The notes: generated from the sequence alone by a model not told the origin. 64,000 bases of DNA from Labyrinthula sp. Ha (GCA_015227615.1 JAALGZ010000025.1:496001-560000); one strand, 5' to 3'; counted from the first letter of the stretch, positions 45,141 to 55,500 are shown. Made by a program: numbers and translations.

Positions 45141-45599
45141 CATGGGGCCAAGTATTTTATTGAGAAGGAGTTTAATGGAGAAACTCATTTATTCAAGTTA
45201 AGAATCTTTACTGCCATGCGTTATGCGAAAATGCATAGATCGAATACAGAACGAGCTGAAAAAGTTGATATAATGAAGTATTTTAATTGCAGTTCGGCTG
45301 ATGGTATTGCACAGTTTATAAAGTTTATGGAAGAAAAAGGTGAAGTAGCATCCTTTCCTCTTGTAAATTGGTTAAATGTTGATAAAGAAGTGCAATGTTG
45401 GAAAAAGAAATTCAGGGAAATTAGCAGATTCGAAGCAGCAATGGCTAAGAAGAAAATAGAAGTTCTTAGGGCTGTTGATGCAATAAGAGATGATTTGCAA
45501 TGTGATAAATTGATGCCTGATTCTAAACGTGGTTTTGATGTAAAAAGAACTAAATTGACAAATTTGTATGAGTTTAGAAAGGAGAATTTTATGATGCAG

Positions 45600-46193
45600 C
45601 ATTGGATCATACATCCTAAGGTGAAGTTCTTCCATGGCGATGTAAATGATTTCATTAAAAAGTTTGATGGTGGTGCTTTTGAAGTTGTGAATTTGGATCC
45701 GCCGTATCGATTTATGGCAAAGAATCCAATTAGAGGGGCAGCTAATTTTTACGATACCATGTCAGACCATGATTTAATGAAGTTGGACTTTACGAGACTA
45801 ATGAAAAATACTATTGTTTTTCTTTGGACCTTTCCAAGTAAGAAGTCTTTAGCCATGGATATTTTCAAGAAAAATAATATTAAATACATGGATCACTTGT
45901 TGTGGATTAAACTTTCTGCTAAATGGAAATTGCGATCCACGTTTGGTAAGCTTACTCAGAAGTGTAGTGAAGAACTGCTAATTGGTGTCCATGGGAAGTT
46001 GCCAGATGCTTTGAAAAATAGGAACTTTGGTAAAGAATGTGTCTTCGCAGAAGTGGTAGGCAACAGCTGTAAACCAGAGAAGTTCTATGAAATTATTGAA
46101 GCGCGGTTTGAAAAGCAAGCTAAAAAGCTGGACCTCTTTAGCAGAAAAAATAATCTTCGTTTAGGATGGTTAGCTGTGGGGAACGAGCTCTAG
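45600..46193 (+). mobile_element. Element part: MT-A70-type adenine N6-methyltransferase domain
   Basis: The domain reads as MT-A70 from end to end. It has the catalytic tetrapeptide DPPY (45696-45707; DPPW in most MT-A70 members, DPPY in many other amino-methyltransferases). FYDTMSDHDLMKL matches 'YPTMSxEEIxxLP', and NTIVFLWTFPSKKSLAMDIF and INNIKYMDHLLWIKL-like text match the next strands. Then come CSEELLIGVHGKLP ('HELLLVGVKG'), SCKPEKFYEIIEARF ('RKPDEFYEIIE') and KKLDLFSRKNNLRLGWLAVGNEL ('KLELFARR...GWDSWGNE', here cut for length: LDLFSRKNNLRLGWLAVGN). Such enzymes methylate adenine in DNA or RNA; the METTL4/MTA1 branch acts on DNA. The product of this one cannot be told from sequence alone. 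Confidence 0.88.
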
Positions 46194-46197
46194 TAAC

Positions 46198-46210
46198 AAG
46201 AATGGGGCAG
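46198..46210 (+). promoter_or_regulatory. Polypurine tract next to the 3' LTR
   Basis: A purine-rich AAGAATGGGGCAG-type run directly precedes the TGTTAG of the 3' LTR, the usual primer site for plus-strand DNA synthesis. Confidence 0.7.
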
Positions 46211-46473
46211 TGTTAGTTCAAGTTTGAAATATATGGACTGAAATAAATTCTTATTACTAGCTGTTCAAATACTCTTGAAATATGAGTAGCTTGTAATATA
46301 AGCGGTTTAAGCGAATTAAGAGTTTAAGAAAATACAAAAAGAAAACTTATAATTTTATGTTTTACTCTACTTTTTACACAGCAAACTACTTTGAGAACAA
46401 GCCGATACAGTCGTCCTTTTGAAAGTCCGTAGAATTTGTAGAAAGAAGTTTATTTTTGGACTAGAAACGAATA
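46211..46473 (+). repeat. 3' LTR, 263 bp
   Basis: Same length as the 5' LTR, with 5 substitutions and no gaps. Confidence 0.95.
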
Positions 46474-49339
46474 CACTCTACTATCCAGAATGTCACAAAA
46501 GGTGAGGTAACTCTTTGTACCTAGTAACACCCGCGTATAAACTCACTAGCTACCACAAATCTGTGTTAAAAATCGAGACTAGTGAACAGGTTCCTTTTCA
46601 AATCTATTGAAAATATTAAAATCATATTTCGTTAATAGAAGAAACTATCAAGAGTTGCATTAGCTAATTTCTTGTGACACGTAGAGGCAGCCGAAAGATA
46701 GTTTATCTTAGAGTAGGTTAATATTTTACCTTGATGTTCTACTCAATAAGAAATTAAGTCTTAAAGCAAGACAATCTATGATGTAGATATATTTTGGATT
46801 CTGACTTTCCTCTTTATTGTATCATAGAACCACAAGAAACACACAAACCTAAGTATCTTTATTTTATGATTTCATTTGAAATTACGATGTTTAGTTGTAT
46901 GCAGCAGCTTCCTCCCTGGCTTTGATATGTAAATGAAAAATATATTGTTACCCTGCACATTACCCAATTCATCAACAAAAAAATGCGAGTATGAAAATTC
47001 TGTTTGGACCCTCAATGGCAAAGTACAAAGTTTGCTAGGCAGAAGGGAATCTCATTAATCACAATGTAATTTGTTTGGACATTCAACAATCTTCCTGTGG
47101 ACTTAGGGATCTGGTTATAAAACTGTCTTGCTAGTTTATGTCCCGTTGATTTAATTTGGCGTCCACTATATACAGCAAGACAAAAAATTATTTTTTCTAA
47201 GTAAGACATGTATAAAATAATTGCACCAACACTTCCGCAACTTTTTTTCTTTCATGCAAGTTACCATGGCAATAGAATGAGGGAGAAAGCTGTGATTAGA
47301 GCCTAAGTGAAAGTTTCATAAATAATGCTTGCTGATACTTTGGTTTTAGCCCTAATTTCTATAAATTTGTACGAGGATGTCACAAATAAAGTTTAAAAAT
47401 GAAATATTTCATATAAGCTTATATTTCATCTCTCTTACGCGAATTTTGCTCCTGTGCTAATTTAAATTATCATACACCCAATTCGCTCAAAATTCCACTG
47501 AATAGATATATTGTCAACTAAGTTTTAAGGGGACTTATTCAAGTGCGGCTTGTATTTTGAAATTATTTGAATAAACCAGAGCATAAGTTATAATGATTAG
47601 AACTAATGTAACTAAGTGCCGATGTATTCGGGAATGAAAGATGGATACCCGTAAAATAGTGTTTCGATATATAAAACTATTGGGAAAACAAAGTAAAGGT
47701 CAAAAAACATGGTACCTTATCTGCTCGAAAAATATTATTTCATCTAGGAAGCAATCATGGTTGAAACATTAGAACATCCTATCATTCGAAATTTTACCTC
47801 TATTATCGATATCAAGAAGGTTGAACTAAAGCAGTAGATAAAAAGGTAATATGACTCTAACTGAAGCTTTTAAAAAAATAATACTTCAGGAAATAGTTAA
47901 AACTATGGGAAGTTTAAATTAGGTAAAGTTTGCAAGTATGTTAACAAAAAATAAGCTCCTGGATACGTAATATTATCGAGATATTTCCAGTTTGTTCGTA
48001 TTGGGGTTACATCAGTGCAGGAAGTTTTGCTGAGATGAGCATCTCCTATACCTTTTGCAAGCACTACTTATTTATTCTTTATGGTTTTCAGCTTAAATTA
48101 ATATTCCATATGTTGCTGCAGAGGCCTCATATTTATAGTTATATATTGTGAGCAACTTCATAATGCTTTACAAGAACAATGTCTTGACTAGTTTTTCTTG
48201 CCCAAGTCCTGTTCTACAAATACTATACGAGAACTCCCTCTATGGAAAGGTCGAGCACGTTTCTCGTGGATAACTTTCCTCTTTATTCTTGCCTCTTTTA
48301 TGTTGTTGGTTGGGCTAGAATGTAGTTCAAAATTACATGCTTTCTATATTTATCATTTCACACAATTGTTTCTGAAAAAACTCCTAATAAATTCCAGTTT
48401 CATATAGGAATTTATTAGGATTTTTTTCAGAAATATACTGTTCCAGAAATTCACTACAGTGTCAAAGTTTAATTTAAAATTATTGGATGATAACAGCAAA
48501 TAGTCAAGAATTTTTTAGTATGAAATAACAGCTATCGTATAATTGCGTTAAATTAAAAATCGAAACATTATTCGTTTGCAGAATTACCTTGAGATTCTAG
48601 ATTGAATTTTTTGGTTCATTGTGTGTAATGGATTTTATTGCTATTGAAACAGAATATAGAAAAAAATAATCGTTTTTTTATGAGGTTTTGGTACACAAAA
48701 TTTGAAAGGTGTTTGACACTGAAATGAATATACTTTTAACTGTTTGGATGTACTCATAATTTTACTAGTGTCAAAATTGAATCCTATGACTTTTCCACAG
48801 TGATTTAAAATCCTAGCTAAAAAATACCGTGTATTTTTTTTTATATATGTTAAATTATTCTTATCGTCCTTTGGGGACTATTGTAAGACTATGTACAAGC
48901 ATCTTAACTCCAAGGTAGGTGCACCCGAAACCATTTGAATTATAAACGTAATATGCGCTATTGAAGACAATTTATAGTATACTATGTTAAGGAAATACTA
49001 ACTTAGAAAAGATAAAATTATTATTTGAAATCTAATAGCCATTATTATTCATTTCATTGATACAACTACGAACTACAACTCATATACTATGATCAACCTT
49101 CATATTTTTTCTTATCTCTGCTAACAATTATCCATAAACAGATCATTAATGATATAACCATAAAAAAGTACACAATGTATTTTTTAACATTCCTATTTCA
49201 CTTTCTATTTCTTCCTTAACGGTCAACTAAGTAACCTATTATTGCTAGCAGGTAACAATTTCATTATAGACTATTCTCTTGCAGGGTGCATTACCATAGT
49301 TTCTGAAACAGAATCTTCTAACATTCAAAATCCACACAA
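46474..49339. other. 2.9-kb AT-rich intergenic region
   Basis: No supported gene. The frame at 48198-48407 starts at TTG and ends inside the hairpin at 48369-48433, so I do not call it. The last few hundred bases presumably hold the MTD1 promoter. Confidence 0.5.
48369..48433. repeat. Near-perfect 27-bp stem hairpin
   Basis: The arm at 48369-48395 (TTTCTGAAAAAACTCC...) and the arm at 48407-48433 (...TTTTTTTCAGAAA) are reverse complements at 26 of 27 positions, with an 11-nt loop. The fold is far stronger than chance in this AT-rich setting. Confidence 0.85.
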
Positions 49340-50308
49340 ATGAAAGTAAACGTCAAGGCCATCGCAGATACGTTTAAAACGGATTTACGGCTAAAAATAA
49401 CCGAGTTTAAAACTAAGCACAATTTAAATCCAACTTTAGTAGGATTTCTAGCAAACAATGACTCTGGTGCCAAGCAATACGCTCTATGGACCCAGAGAAG
49501 CTGTGTAGCTGATGGAATAGATTTTCAATTGCGAACAACTACCCCTCTTGAGCTAGAAGAAAACATCAAACAAGCAAACCAGGACGCAAATGTCCATGGT
49601 ATCATTATCTACTACCCTTGTTTCGGGTCTCATCCTAGCTTTTTTGGAGGTACAATGGACGACTACCTTCGAGATTTGGTAGCTCCTGAAAAAGATGTAG
49701 AAGGTTTATGCTATACTTATAGACACAACTTATACCATAATATTCGTTTTCTTAAAACTTTAGATGGTATTGATACTAATAAGAAGTGTCTATTGCCGTG
49801 TACACCACTGGCGATAGTAAAAACCTTAGATAACCTTGGACTCTACACACCAAATTTAAAAGGTAAAGTAGTTACTATAATAAATAGAAGTGATATTGTT
49901 GGAAGACCACTAAGTGCTATGTTAGCTAATGATAAAGCAGAAGTATATAGTGTTGATATTGATTCGATCTTTGTGTTGAGAGAAGGAAAGATGCTAAAGA
50001 CTGAAAAGACAGTTGAAGAAGCTGTAAAGTGTTCTGATATTGTGATTACTGGAGTTCCATCAAAGGAATTTAATTTAGATTGTTCAAAAGGAAAGGTTAA
50101 AGAGGGATGTGTATTTGTAAACGTTTCTCAGTTTAAAAATTTTGATGAAGCCCAGGTAAAGGAAACAAAGGGTGTTAGAGTTGTGGGTCAAATAGGTAAA
50201 GTTACAGTATCAATGCTAGAAAGAAATTTGTTGAGACTAGTTGAACAATTTCATATTGAACCAAGATCAAAGTTAGTTGAAGCAGGAGGTAGAATAGTTC
50301 ATAAGTAA
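49340..50308 (+). CDS. MTD1: NAD-dependent 5,10-methylenetetrahydrofolate dehydrogenase (Mtd1 type)
   Basis: 322 residues, ATG at 49340; yeast Mtd1 has 320. Text matches Mtd1 throughout: LVGFLANNDSGAKQYALWTQ near the N-terminus, GIIIYYPCFG, the EKDVEGL loop, LYHNIRFL, LLPCTPLAIVKTL and the Rossmann stretch INRSDIVGRPLSAMLANDKA. The enzyme oxidises methylene-THF to methenyl-THF in the cytosol with NAD, in one-carbon supply for purines. This monofunctional NAD form is typical of fungi and some protists. It lacks the cyclohydrolase of the bifunctional FolD/MTHFD family. Its 3' end overlaps the end of the convergent protoporphyrinogen oxidase gene by 10 bp. No intron. Confidence 0.93.
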   Translation: MKVNVKAIADTFKTDLRLKITEFKTKHNLNPTLVGFLANNDSGAKQYALWTQRSCVADGIDFQLRTTTPLELEENIKQANQDANVHGIIIYYPCFGSHPSFFGGTMDDYLRDLVAPEKDVEGLCYTYRHNLYHNIRFLKTLDGIDTNKKCLLPCTPLAIVKTLDNLGLYTPNLKGKVVTIINRSDIVGRPLSAMLANDKAEVYSVDIDSIFVLREGKMLKTEKTVEEAVKCSDIVITGVPSKEFNLDCSKGKVKEGCVFVNVSQFKNFDEAQVKETKGVRVVGQIGKVTVSMLERNLLRLVEQFHIEPRSKLVEAGGRIVHK

Positions 50309-51699
50309 CTTTTGAGTGTTGCTTTTTCTATACAGCTTGCTATTCCAACTCCATCAAAGTTATTACCAAGAAGAACAACTTGAGGATACTTTTGATTCAT
50401 TTCTTCCACAACTTTGTTCTTTTGCTTTTCATACCCAACAAAATACTGCGGAATAGCATTAATATTTCTTGTAACTAGTGTTGCTTCAGGATTTATTTCT
50501 ACTTTACTTTCTAGCACCTGTTTCTTTATTGCCTTTAAGGAGATATCAATAAAATATTCATCGGTTTCTTCCATAAGTTTTTCATGATCAGGTCCACCTA
50601 TCATTACAGTCAAGGCAGCAGAGTTTCTTGGAAACTGTCCAGGAAAGACATTGGAATCGTATAACACTCCAAGTACATTATCCTTTCTTGAAAGAGAAGG
50701 AACAAGGTGACCAAACCCAGGGGGAAGAGTCTTTTTAACTGGAGAGTCTTCAGAGAACAATAGATTTATAACAGCAACAGATGAGAATTTTAGTTTAGAG
50801 GAAAGGGTTTGGAGAGAATCAACAGTAGGAAAAAGATCTGCTAATGCAGGAACATCTATGCATGAATACACTTTGTCAAAAGAATTAGAACTACTCTTGG
50901 TAGATAAAGAAATCTTTGAATCTTGTGGTTGAGCTTCATAAATGGGAGAATTTGTAACTAGGTCAACTTTGTCTGGAGGCATATTATCAATAATAGTTTT
51001 TGTAAGGGTTTTGATTCCATCAGGGAAAGAAATGGCCGTAGCTTTACTTAATTGAAGAATATCCTCAGGAAAAATAACTTTTTGTTTTGTATTTTTCATA
51101 GATAATAAATTTGATAGAATAAGTGAAGGATGTATTTTTTCCATCTCCGCAAAAGCAGGAAAGCAAGATGCAACACTGAGTTGTCTCGAATCACCAGCAT
51201 AAATTCCTGCAACCATAGAATCACCAAATACTTCAGCAAAATATTTTCCAAAATGTCGTTCAAAGAAGGAATATATACTTTCGTCATCAAATTGACTTTT
51301 TCTCACACGAAAAGGTTCGAAGAGAATTGCAGATATAAGCGGTCGAAGGGTCTTTTTCGTCAAAAGTTGAGGAAGCGATGAGAGCTTACTTGGAAGAGAA
51401 TGCTTCTGTCCCGAATGATAAATATATCTAATTGCAGATTGATCATTTGAAGTTATAACTGTATCAAGGAGATCCAAGGACCTTAAAAGGTTCAGTACTG
51501 CGAGTCCTGCTTCACCTCTTGGTCTTATACTATGTGGGCCAGTTTCAAAAACAGCACTATTGAAATTGTGAGACTGGAACCATCCACCAATATGCTGTGA
51601 TTTTTCAAATATTTTTATAGAAGATACTTTTGAGGATCTGGAAAGATAGTGTGCTGCAGTTAACCCACTTATCCCGCTTCCTATTATTCCTACTTTCAT
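50299..51699 (-). CDS. HEM14: Protoporphyrinogen IX oxidase (FAD)
   Basis: 466 residues, ATG at 51699. An FAD-binding Rossmann motif, VGIIGSGISGLTAAHYL, starts at residue 3. IGGWFQSHNFNSAVFETGPH follows, which in this family contacts FAD and substrate. Further family text is DSMVAGIYAGDSRQLSV ('GVYAGDPxxLS') and the C-terminal GNNFDGVGIASCIEKA ('GNxxxGVGxxDCI'). It oxidises protoporphyrinogen to protoporphyrin IX, the penultimate step of heme synthesis, normally at the mitochondrial inner membrane; no cleavable leader is visible, as in other HEM14/PPOX proteins. It overlaps MTD1 at the 3' ends and shares a 66-bp divergent gap with YOS1. Confidence 0.93.
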   Translation of the reverse strand: MKVGIIGSGISGLTAAHYLSRSSKVSSIKIFEKSQHIGGWFQSHNFNSAVFETGPHSIRPRGEAGLAVLNLLRSLDLLDTVITSNDQSAIRYIYHSGQKHSLPSKLSSLPQLLTKKTLRPLISAILFEPFRVRKSQFDDESIYSFFERHFGKYFAEVFGDSMVAGIYAGDSRQLSVASCFPAFAEMEKIHPSLILSNLLSMKNTKQKVIFPEDILQLSKATAISFPDGIKTLTKTIIDNMPPDKVDLVTNSPIYEAQPQDSKISLSTKSSSNSFDKVYSCIDVPALADLFPTVDSLQTLSSKLKFSSVAVINLLFSEDSPVKKTLPPGFGHLVPSLSRKDNVLGVLYDSNVFPGQFPRNSAALTVMIGGPDHEKLMEETDEYFIDISLKAIKKQVLESKVEINPEATLVTRNINAIPQYFVGYEKQKNKVVEEMNQKYPQVVLLGNNFDGVGIASCIEKATLKSYL

Positions 51700-51765
51700 T
51701 TTATGAATTATTTATGGTAATGCAATATCAAGTTATTTAATATATTTTGGGCAATTGTAAAGAAA
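51700..51765. promoter_or_regulatory. 66-bp bidirectional promoter region (HEM14 / YOS1)
   Basis: Only 66 bp lie between the two ATGs, the tightest divergent gap here. Either transcripts start within each other's coding region or the 5' UTRs are nearly absent. Confidence 0.55.
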
Positions 51766-52011
51766 ATGATAAGTTTAGGAACGATCTTCACAAGTTGTCT
51801 TTTGCTAATAAACTCATGCGCTGTCTTAGATGAACGCCGTTTTCTCTCAAAATATGGTCTATCTAACATAGACATTGAAGGAATAAACAATGGATCTGTA
51901 AAATCTCAAGTTAGTGAATTTCTCCGTATGTGCCGTTTAATGAGAGTCCCCCTTATCTTCGTCAACTCGCTTTCAATTCTTTTTAGCTTTCTTTCTATGA
52001 TTCTAAGTTAA
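51766..52011 (+). CDS. YOS1: Yos1/IER3IP1-like small ER-Golgi membrane protein
   Basis: 81 residues, the usual size for this family (80-85). An N-terminal membrane segment (GTIFTSCLLLINSCAVL, about 5-21) is followed by DERRFLSKYGLS (human IER3IP1 'HEERFLKNIGW'), a central loop, KSQVSEFLRMCRLMRVPLIF (human 'KSQLMNLIRSVRTVMRVPLI') and a second membrane segment at the end. Yos1 works with Yip1 and Yif1 in COPII vesicle traffic from ER to Golgi. It is read divergently from HEM14 and converges on the CAP gene with 41 bp between. Confidence 0.9.
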   Translation: MISLGTIFTSCLLLINSCAVLDERRFLSKYGLSNIDIEGINNGSVKSQVSEFLRMCRLMRVPLIFVNSLSILFSFLSMILS

Positions 52012-52052
52012 CGAATAAACTTAATTCCTTAATCGTTAAACTTTCCGTTAGT

Positions 52053-52562
52053 TTAAGAAGAATACAATTCCGAAACTTCTGGAAGAACTTTAAAATCTGC
52101 TCCATCTGGTACAAGCTTATAGGTAAATTGCTCTGGAAGAGGTTTCTCCAACTTGGTTCCATTCAGAGAGTAGGAGATATTCAACTCTGAGCTCTTTGCA
52201 GCTATAACAGTGACGGCAGTTGCATCAACGTTTGGTCCTGATGCGTCCACAAGGAGTCCATCGGTTTTGTCCACCTGTACGCTGTTAACAGTCTTTTGCA
52301 TTTCAACCACAATATCTTTGCAGTTAGTCACCTGTACACTTGCGACGACATCTGATACAAGGAGAGTACAGTTATGGCATCCCACTAGTGACACGGAAAG
52401 ACACTTCTCTGGAACGACGATTTTCGTGTAGTAGCAATTGAAGGCGTTAACAGGTTCACTGAGTCTGGTTTTTACCTCTACTTCTTCAAGAGCACGTTTA
52501 TCACCTTGTTTACCGTAGTCTTCTACAAACCATTGTTTTCCTCCTCTTTTAGTAACTGGCAT
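52053..52562 (-). CDS. Adenylyl cyclase-associated protein, C-terminal (C-CAP) domain only
   Basis: 169 residues, ATG at 52562. Nearly the whole chain is the C-CAP beta-helix: GGKQWFVEDYGKQGDKRALE ('GKKWVVEYQKGNKNLVIED'), NAFNCYYTKIVVPEKCLSVS, then SVQVDKTDGLLVDASGP and VIAAKSSELNISY ('AKSSEMNVL'), ending LPEQFTYKL ('IPEQFKT'). The domain binds G-actin and drives nucleotide exchange. The N-terminal helical domain and the WH2/proline-rich middle of standard CAP are absent. A stand-alone C-CAP is known from apicomplexans. No nearby exon supplying the missing domains is visible upstream. Confidence 0.9.
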   Translation of the reverse strand: MPVTKRGGKQWFVEDYGKQGDKRALEEVEVKTRLSEPVNAFNCYYTKIVVPEKCLSVSLVGCHNCTLLVSDVVASVQVTNCKDIVVEMQKTVNSVQVDKTDGLLVDASGPNVDATAVTVIAAKSSELNISYSLNGTKLEKPLPEQFTYKLVPDGADFKVLPEVSELYSS

Positions 52563-55500
52563 TATTTCTCTTTGATTTGTGTTTTCTTCTTTTGCTTTTC
52601 CGGCTGAATTTTTTTCAGGAGATTATAATGGACGATATGGTCATTGATAAAGTTTGAAAGATTACAAAATAAAACAATAGTACAAATAAAACAAGAAGAA
52701 AAAGGAGAACAGCAGGTTATGGTAGTTTTATTGTTTCTACCTGTTGTTCATTATATTCATTAATAGATACAAAGCTAGTATTATAACTTAGATAATATTA
52801 TTGGATGAAAGCATAATGTTTTGATTTTTATGGGATGGATGGCAGCTTTTACCAATGAAAGCAACAATACCTCTAGTGTAGGAAAAATTATGTTTTCTTA
52901 CTTTCAAAATCCATAATCGGTTCAAACAACTACACTAGACTTATATTATTAGCTTTCAATTTAAGATGTTTCATTTCTTTTAATATATTTGCTTTTCATG
53001 TTCTTTGAACTTTTTCATACCCGATGACAGCTCATTTCCAAGTAAATCTCTGGAAATGCTTAAAATCTTGGTAAGTAGACCTTTGCTTAAAGTTGGTCAC
53101 ACAAACGCGCCCTGATAACAACACTGCTTAATGAGAGATTGCTACACAAATTTTTCTTATCTATTTACACGTTGTGGAGCTTGCAGGCAAAATGAGAGGT
53201 TTTAATATAATACCAGCGAAGAGGAAATATCACAAGCTGGAGTCTAGTGATGTTAATACAAACCATGGATGTCACTAAGGCATTAATCAAAGGTCACTGA
53301 AATGTGCTGAAATTACCCTGCAAGAAAGACTACCTCCTGAGGGTACGACTAAAACAACAATGTTTTTCAATTGATAGTTAATTGCGAAAGGGAAAAGACC
53401 TGTGCAAAATTTAAGGCTATCATACCCGCTTGTTCCTAGTATATATCTCATACATGCTAGTGAAAAATGGGCATAAGAAAAAGGGGTTCAGAAGATCTAT
53501 TCAATAGACACAAATTTCAACGAAGAATATGAGTATATACCAAGAAGCAATTAGTTGGAAACTGAAGGCATTGAGCCATGACAACTAAACTGGTTCTTTT
53601 CAGTAAGAGCAAAATAAAACAGAGTTGATTTTTCTTCAACTAGTTCCCACGACCATGAACGGCGAGCATAGATGTATGTTTCATAGGTGATTAACCGTTA
53701 ATATCAGCAGCATTAGTGTATGATATCAAGCACTCTGTAAGTTTTTGCTGATACTAACAGTGACTTTCACAACTCTTATCAACAGATTCTTCATTGTTCG
53801 CATTTTTCAATGCCTCGTCGATAGGTAGCTACCAGAATAATGTATCCTAAACTTCATTACTTAATATTGTTAGAAAAAAATTGATGACATCTTCCTATGG
53901 TCTGCATTTTTATGAGTAGCGTTCCCTCTAGCTGTACCCATAAGATGTACAAATGCCATGTGAAGAAATGTAAAAGATCAGTTATTCTCCTCTACATCTC
54001 TAATTAGTAACTATAAATGGGCATAGTCTCGACAAAATTAGCTCTTCTGAGAAAAAAAATGTAAATCAAAACATAAGCCAGAACTATGGGATGTACTTAA
54101 TTAAGCATGCGGAAATGCAACTCAAAATGTAGTATTCAAGGTCTTTGAAAGTTACCTAGTTGTCCACAGTCTAAATAAGGTTAACATTAATCCTATCTGC
54201 TTTATTAGTAGAGGTGGCTTACATTATGAGAAATAGAGAGTCCATAAATTTGTTTTTAAAAGTAATGCAATAAACTATAATTTTTTGAGGCGTGGCCTTG
54301 TGCAGGAATCTATGACCTCAATATTGGGAATTAGAACCCGTCCTAACCTCAAAATCTAACTATCGAATATATATACAACCTAGATGAGATATTTATCGAA
54401 AGTTCTGTTACACTGGTATTGTTCAGTTCCTATATAAGTTGAGAATGACAAGAAAAATAAGGAATCATTTCAGAATACTATGAATTCTAAGGTCGCAGCC
54501 ATGGTGAAAAGCAACTATATTTTAGGACAACTGTTTAATTTTCTGACGCTTTAACTAGTTAGAGATCTTTTTTAATCTAAAAGATATCTTACTTAGCATT
54601 TCATAGTATTCTTATTTGCCCTGAACGTGGATATTAGCAATTTCAGAACTTTGATTTGAACACATTGAAAGTTGATGAAGCGGACTTTTTTAAGGTCTCC
54701 TGAATATGGTTAAAATTTTTCCACCAAGTTGTTTCATCTGGAGATGTCAATTCGTTTTACTAGGTGTCAGATTCTGCCAATAATCTTATTTATTATGGGA
54801 TACCTACCCATTATGTAGCTTGCTACAGAAACGCAACCTAAGAAAACCGGCATAACAGACTGTGAAAAAACAATGATAATCTAGAGTTGGCAGGCAACTA
54901 CTGGATCTCAAAATAGTTTTAAATCCGCCTTGTCTCTACAGTTTTACCTGTTTTCTGCATACGCTAAGAGAAAACTGTGCAGTTTTTCCTTACTAAGGTA
55001 TGATGAACCATGTACAATATCATTGAACTCCGCGCAAAATCATTGTTTTTAAATCAAAGTGATTCTTAATTACTTGGGAAAGCCCTCGAATTATTATATT
55101 ATTCTTAAATCTACAATTTACTTAGTACAATTGTTTTGATTCTCTAGATTAATTCAAGCAATTAGCTGTAAATTAGAAATTGGATAAGTAACAATCTTTC
55201 TCAGACCATACCAGAAATTTTTTCTGCACGAGATAATAAATCTAAAGCAAAAACGCATGAGAATTGTGATTGCTGCGATTATTTGCTACGCAATTGATCA
55301 TCCTTAGATTGCTCATACCATAGGCAGAAAAATCTTTTTTAAAGATTACACTTAAGTTCTCTCATGCGCAAGAGCAGAGTTAACCCACACAAACCCCAAC
55401 GACATCAATGGGCTGAAGATAAGAGCGAAAGCTATTGCTTGGAAAATTAGTTAGTATTAGTCTCACTGGCCAAAGTTTAAGTTTCTGTACCAAAGATTAT

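Larger units (their letters stand above)
39395..46473 (+). mobile_element. Ty3/gypsy (chromovirus-like) LTR retrotransposon carrying SANT-like and MT-A70 methyltransferase domains
   Basis: A 7.08-kb element bounded by two 263-bp direct LTRs. The internal part holds, in order: gag with a zinc knuckle, aspartic protease, reverse transcriptase, RNase H, integrase, chromodomain, a Myb/SANT-like domain and an MT-A70-type adenine methyltransferase. RT-RNase H-integrase order and a chromodomain after the integrase mark the Metaviridae chromovirus branch. The copy is a fossil with about two breaks in pol; most of its coding text is still open. The LTRs differ at 5 of 263 positions (about 1.9%), so insertion was recent compared with the copia and hAT relics nearby. 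Flanks ACGCT and ACACT may be a 5-bp target duplication with one change. The two C-terminal domains are not part of normal Ty3 elements. Confidence 0.93.

Noticed and set aside
45600-46193. Reading the terminal domain as a separate host gene next to the retrotransposon
   Set aside because: It lies between the LTRs, follows the chromodomain without a gap, and ends just before the polypurine tract, so it belongs to the element.
48198-48407. 69-codon frame with hydrophobic segments
   Set aside because: TTG start, runs into the hairpin and resembles no family.
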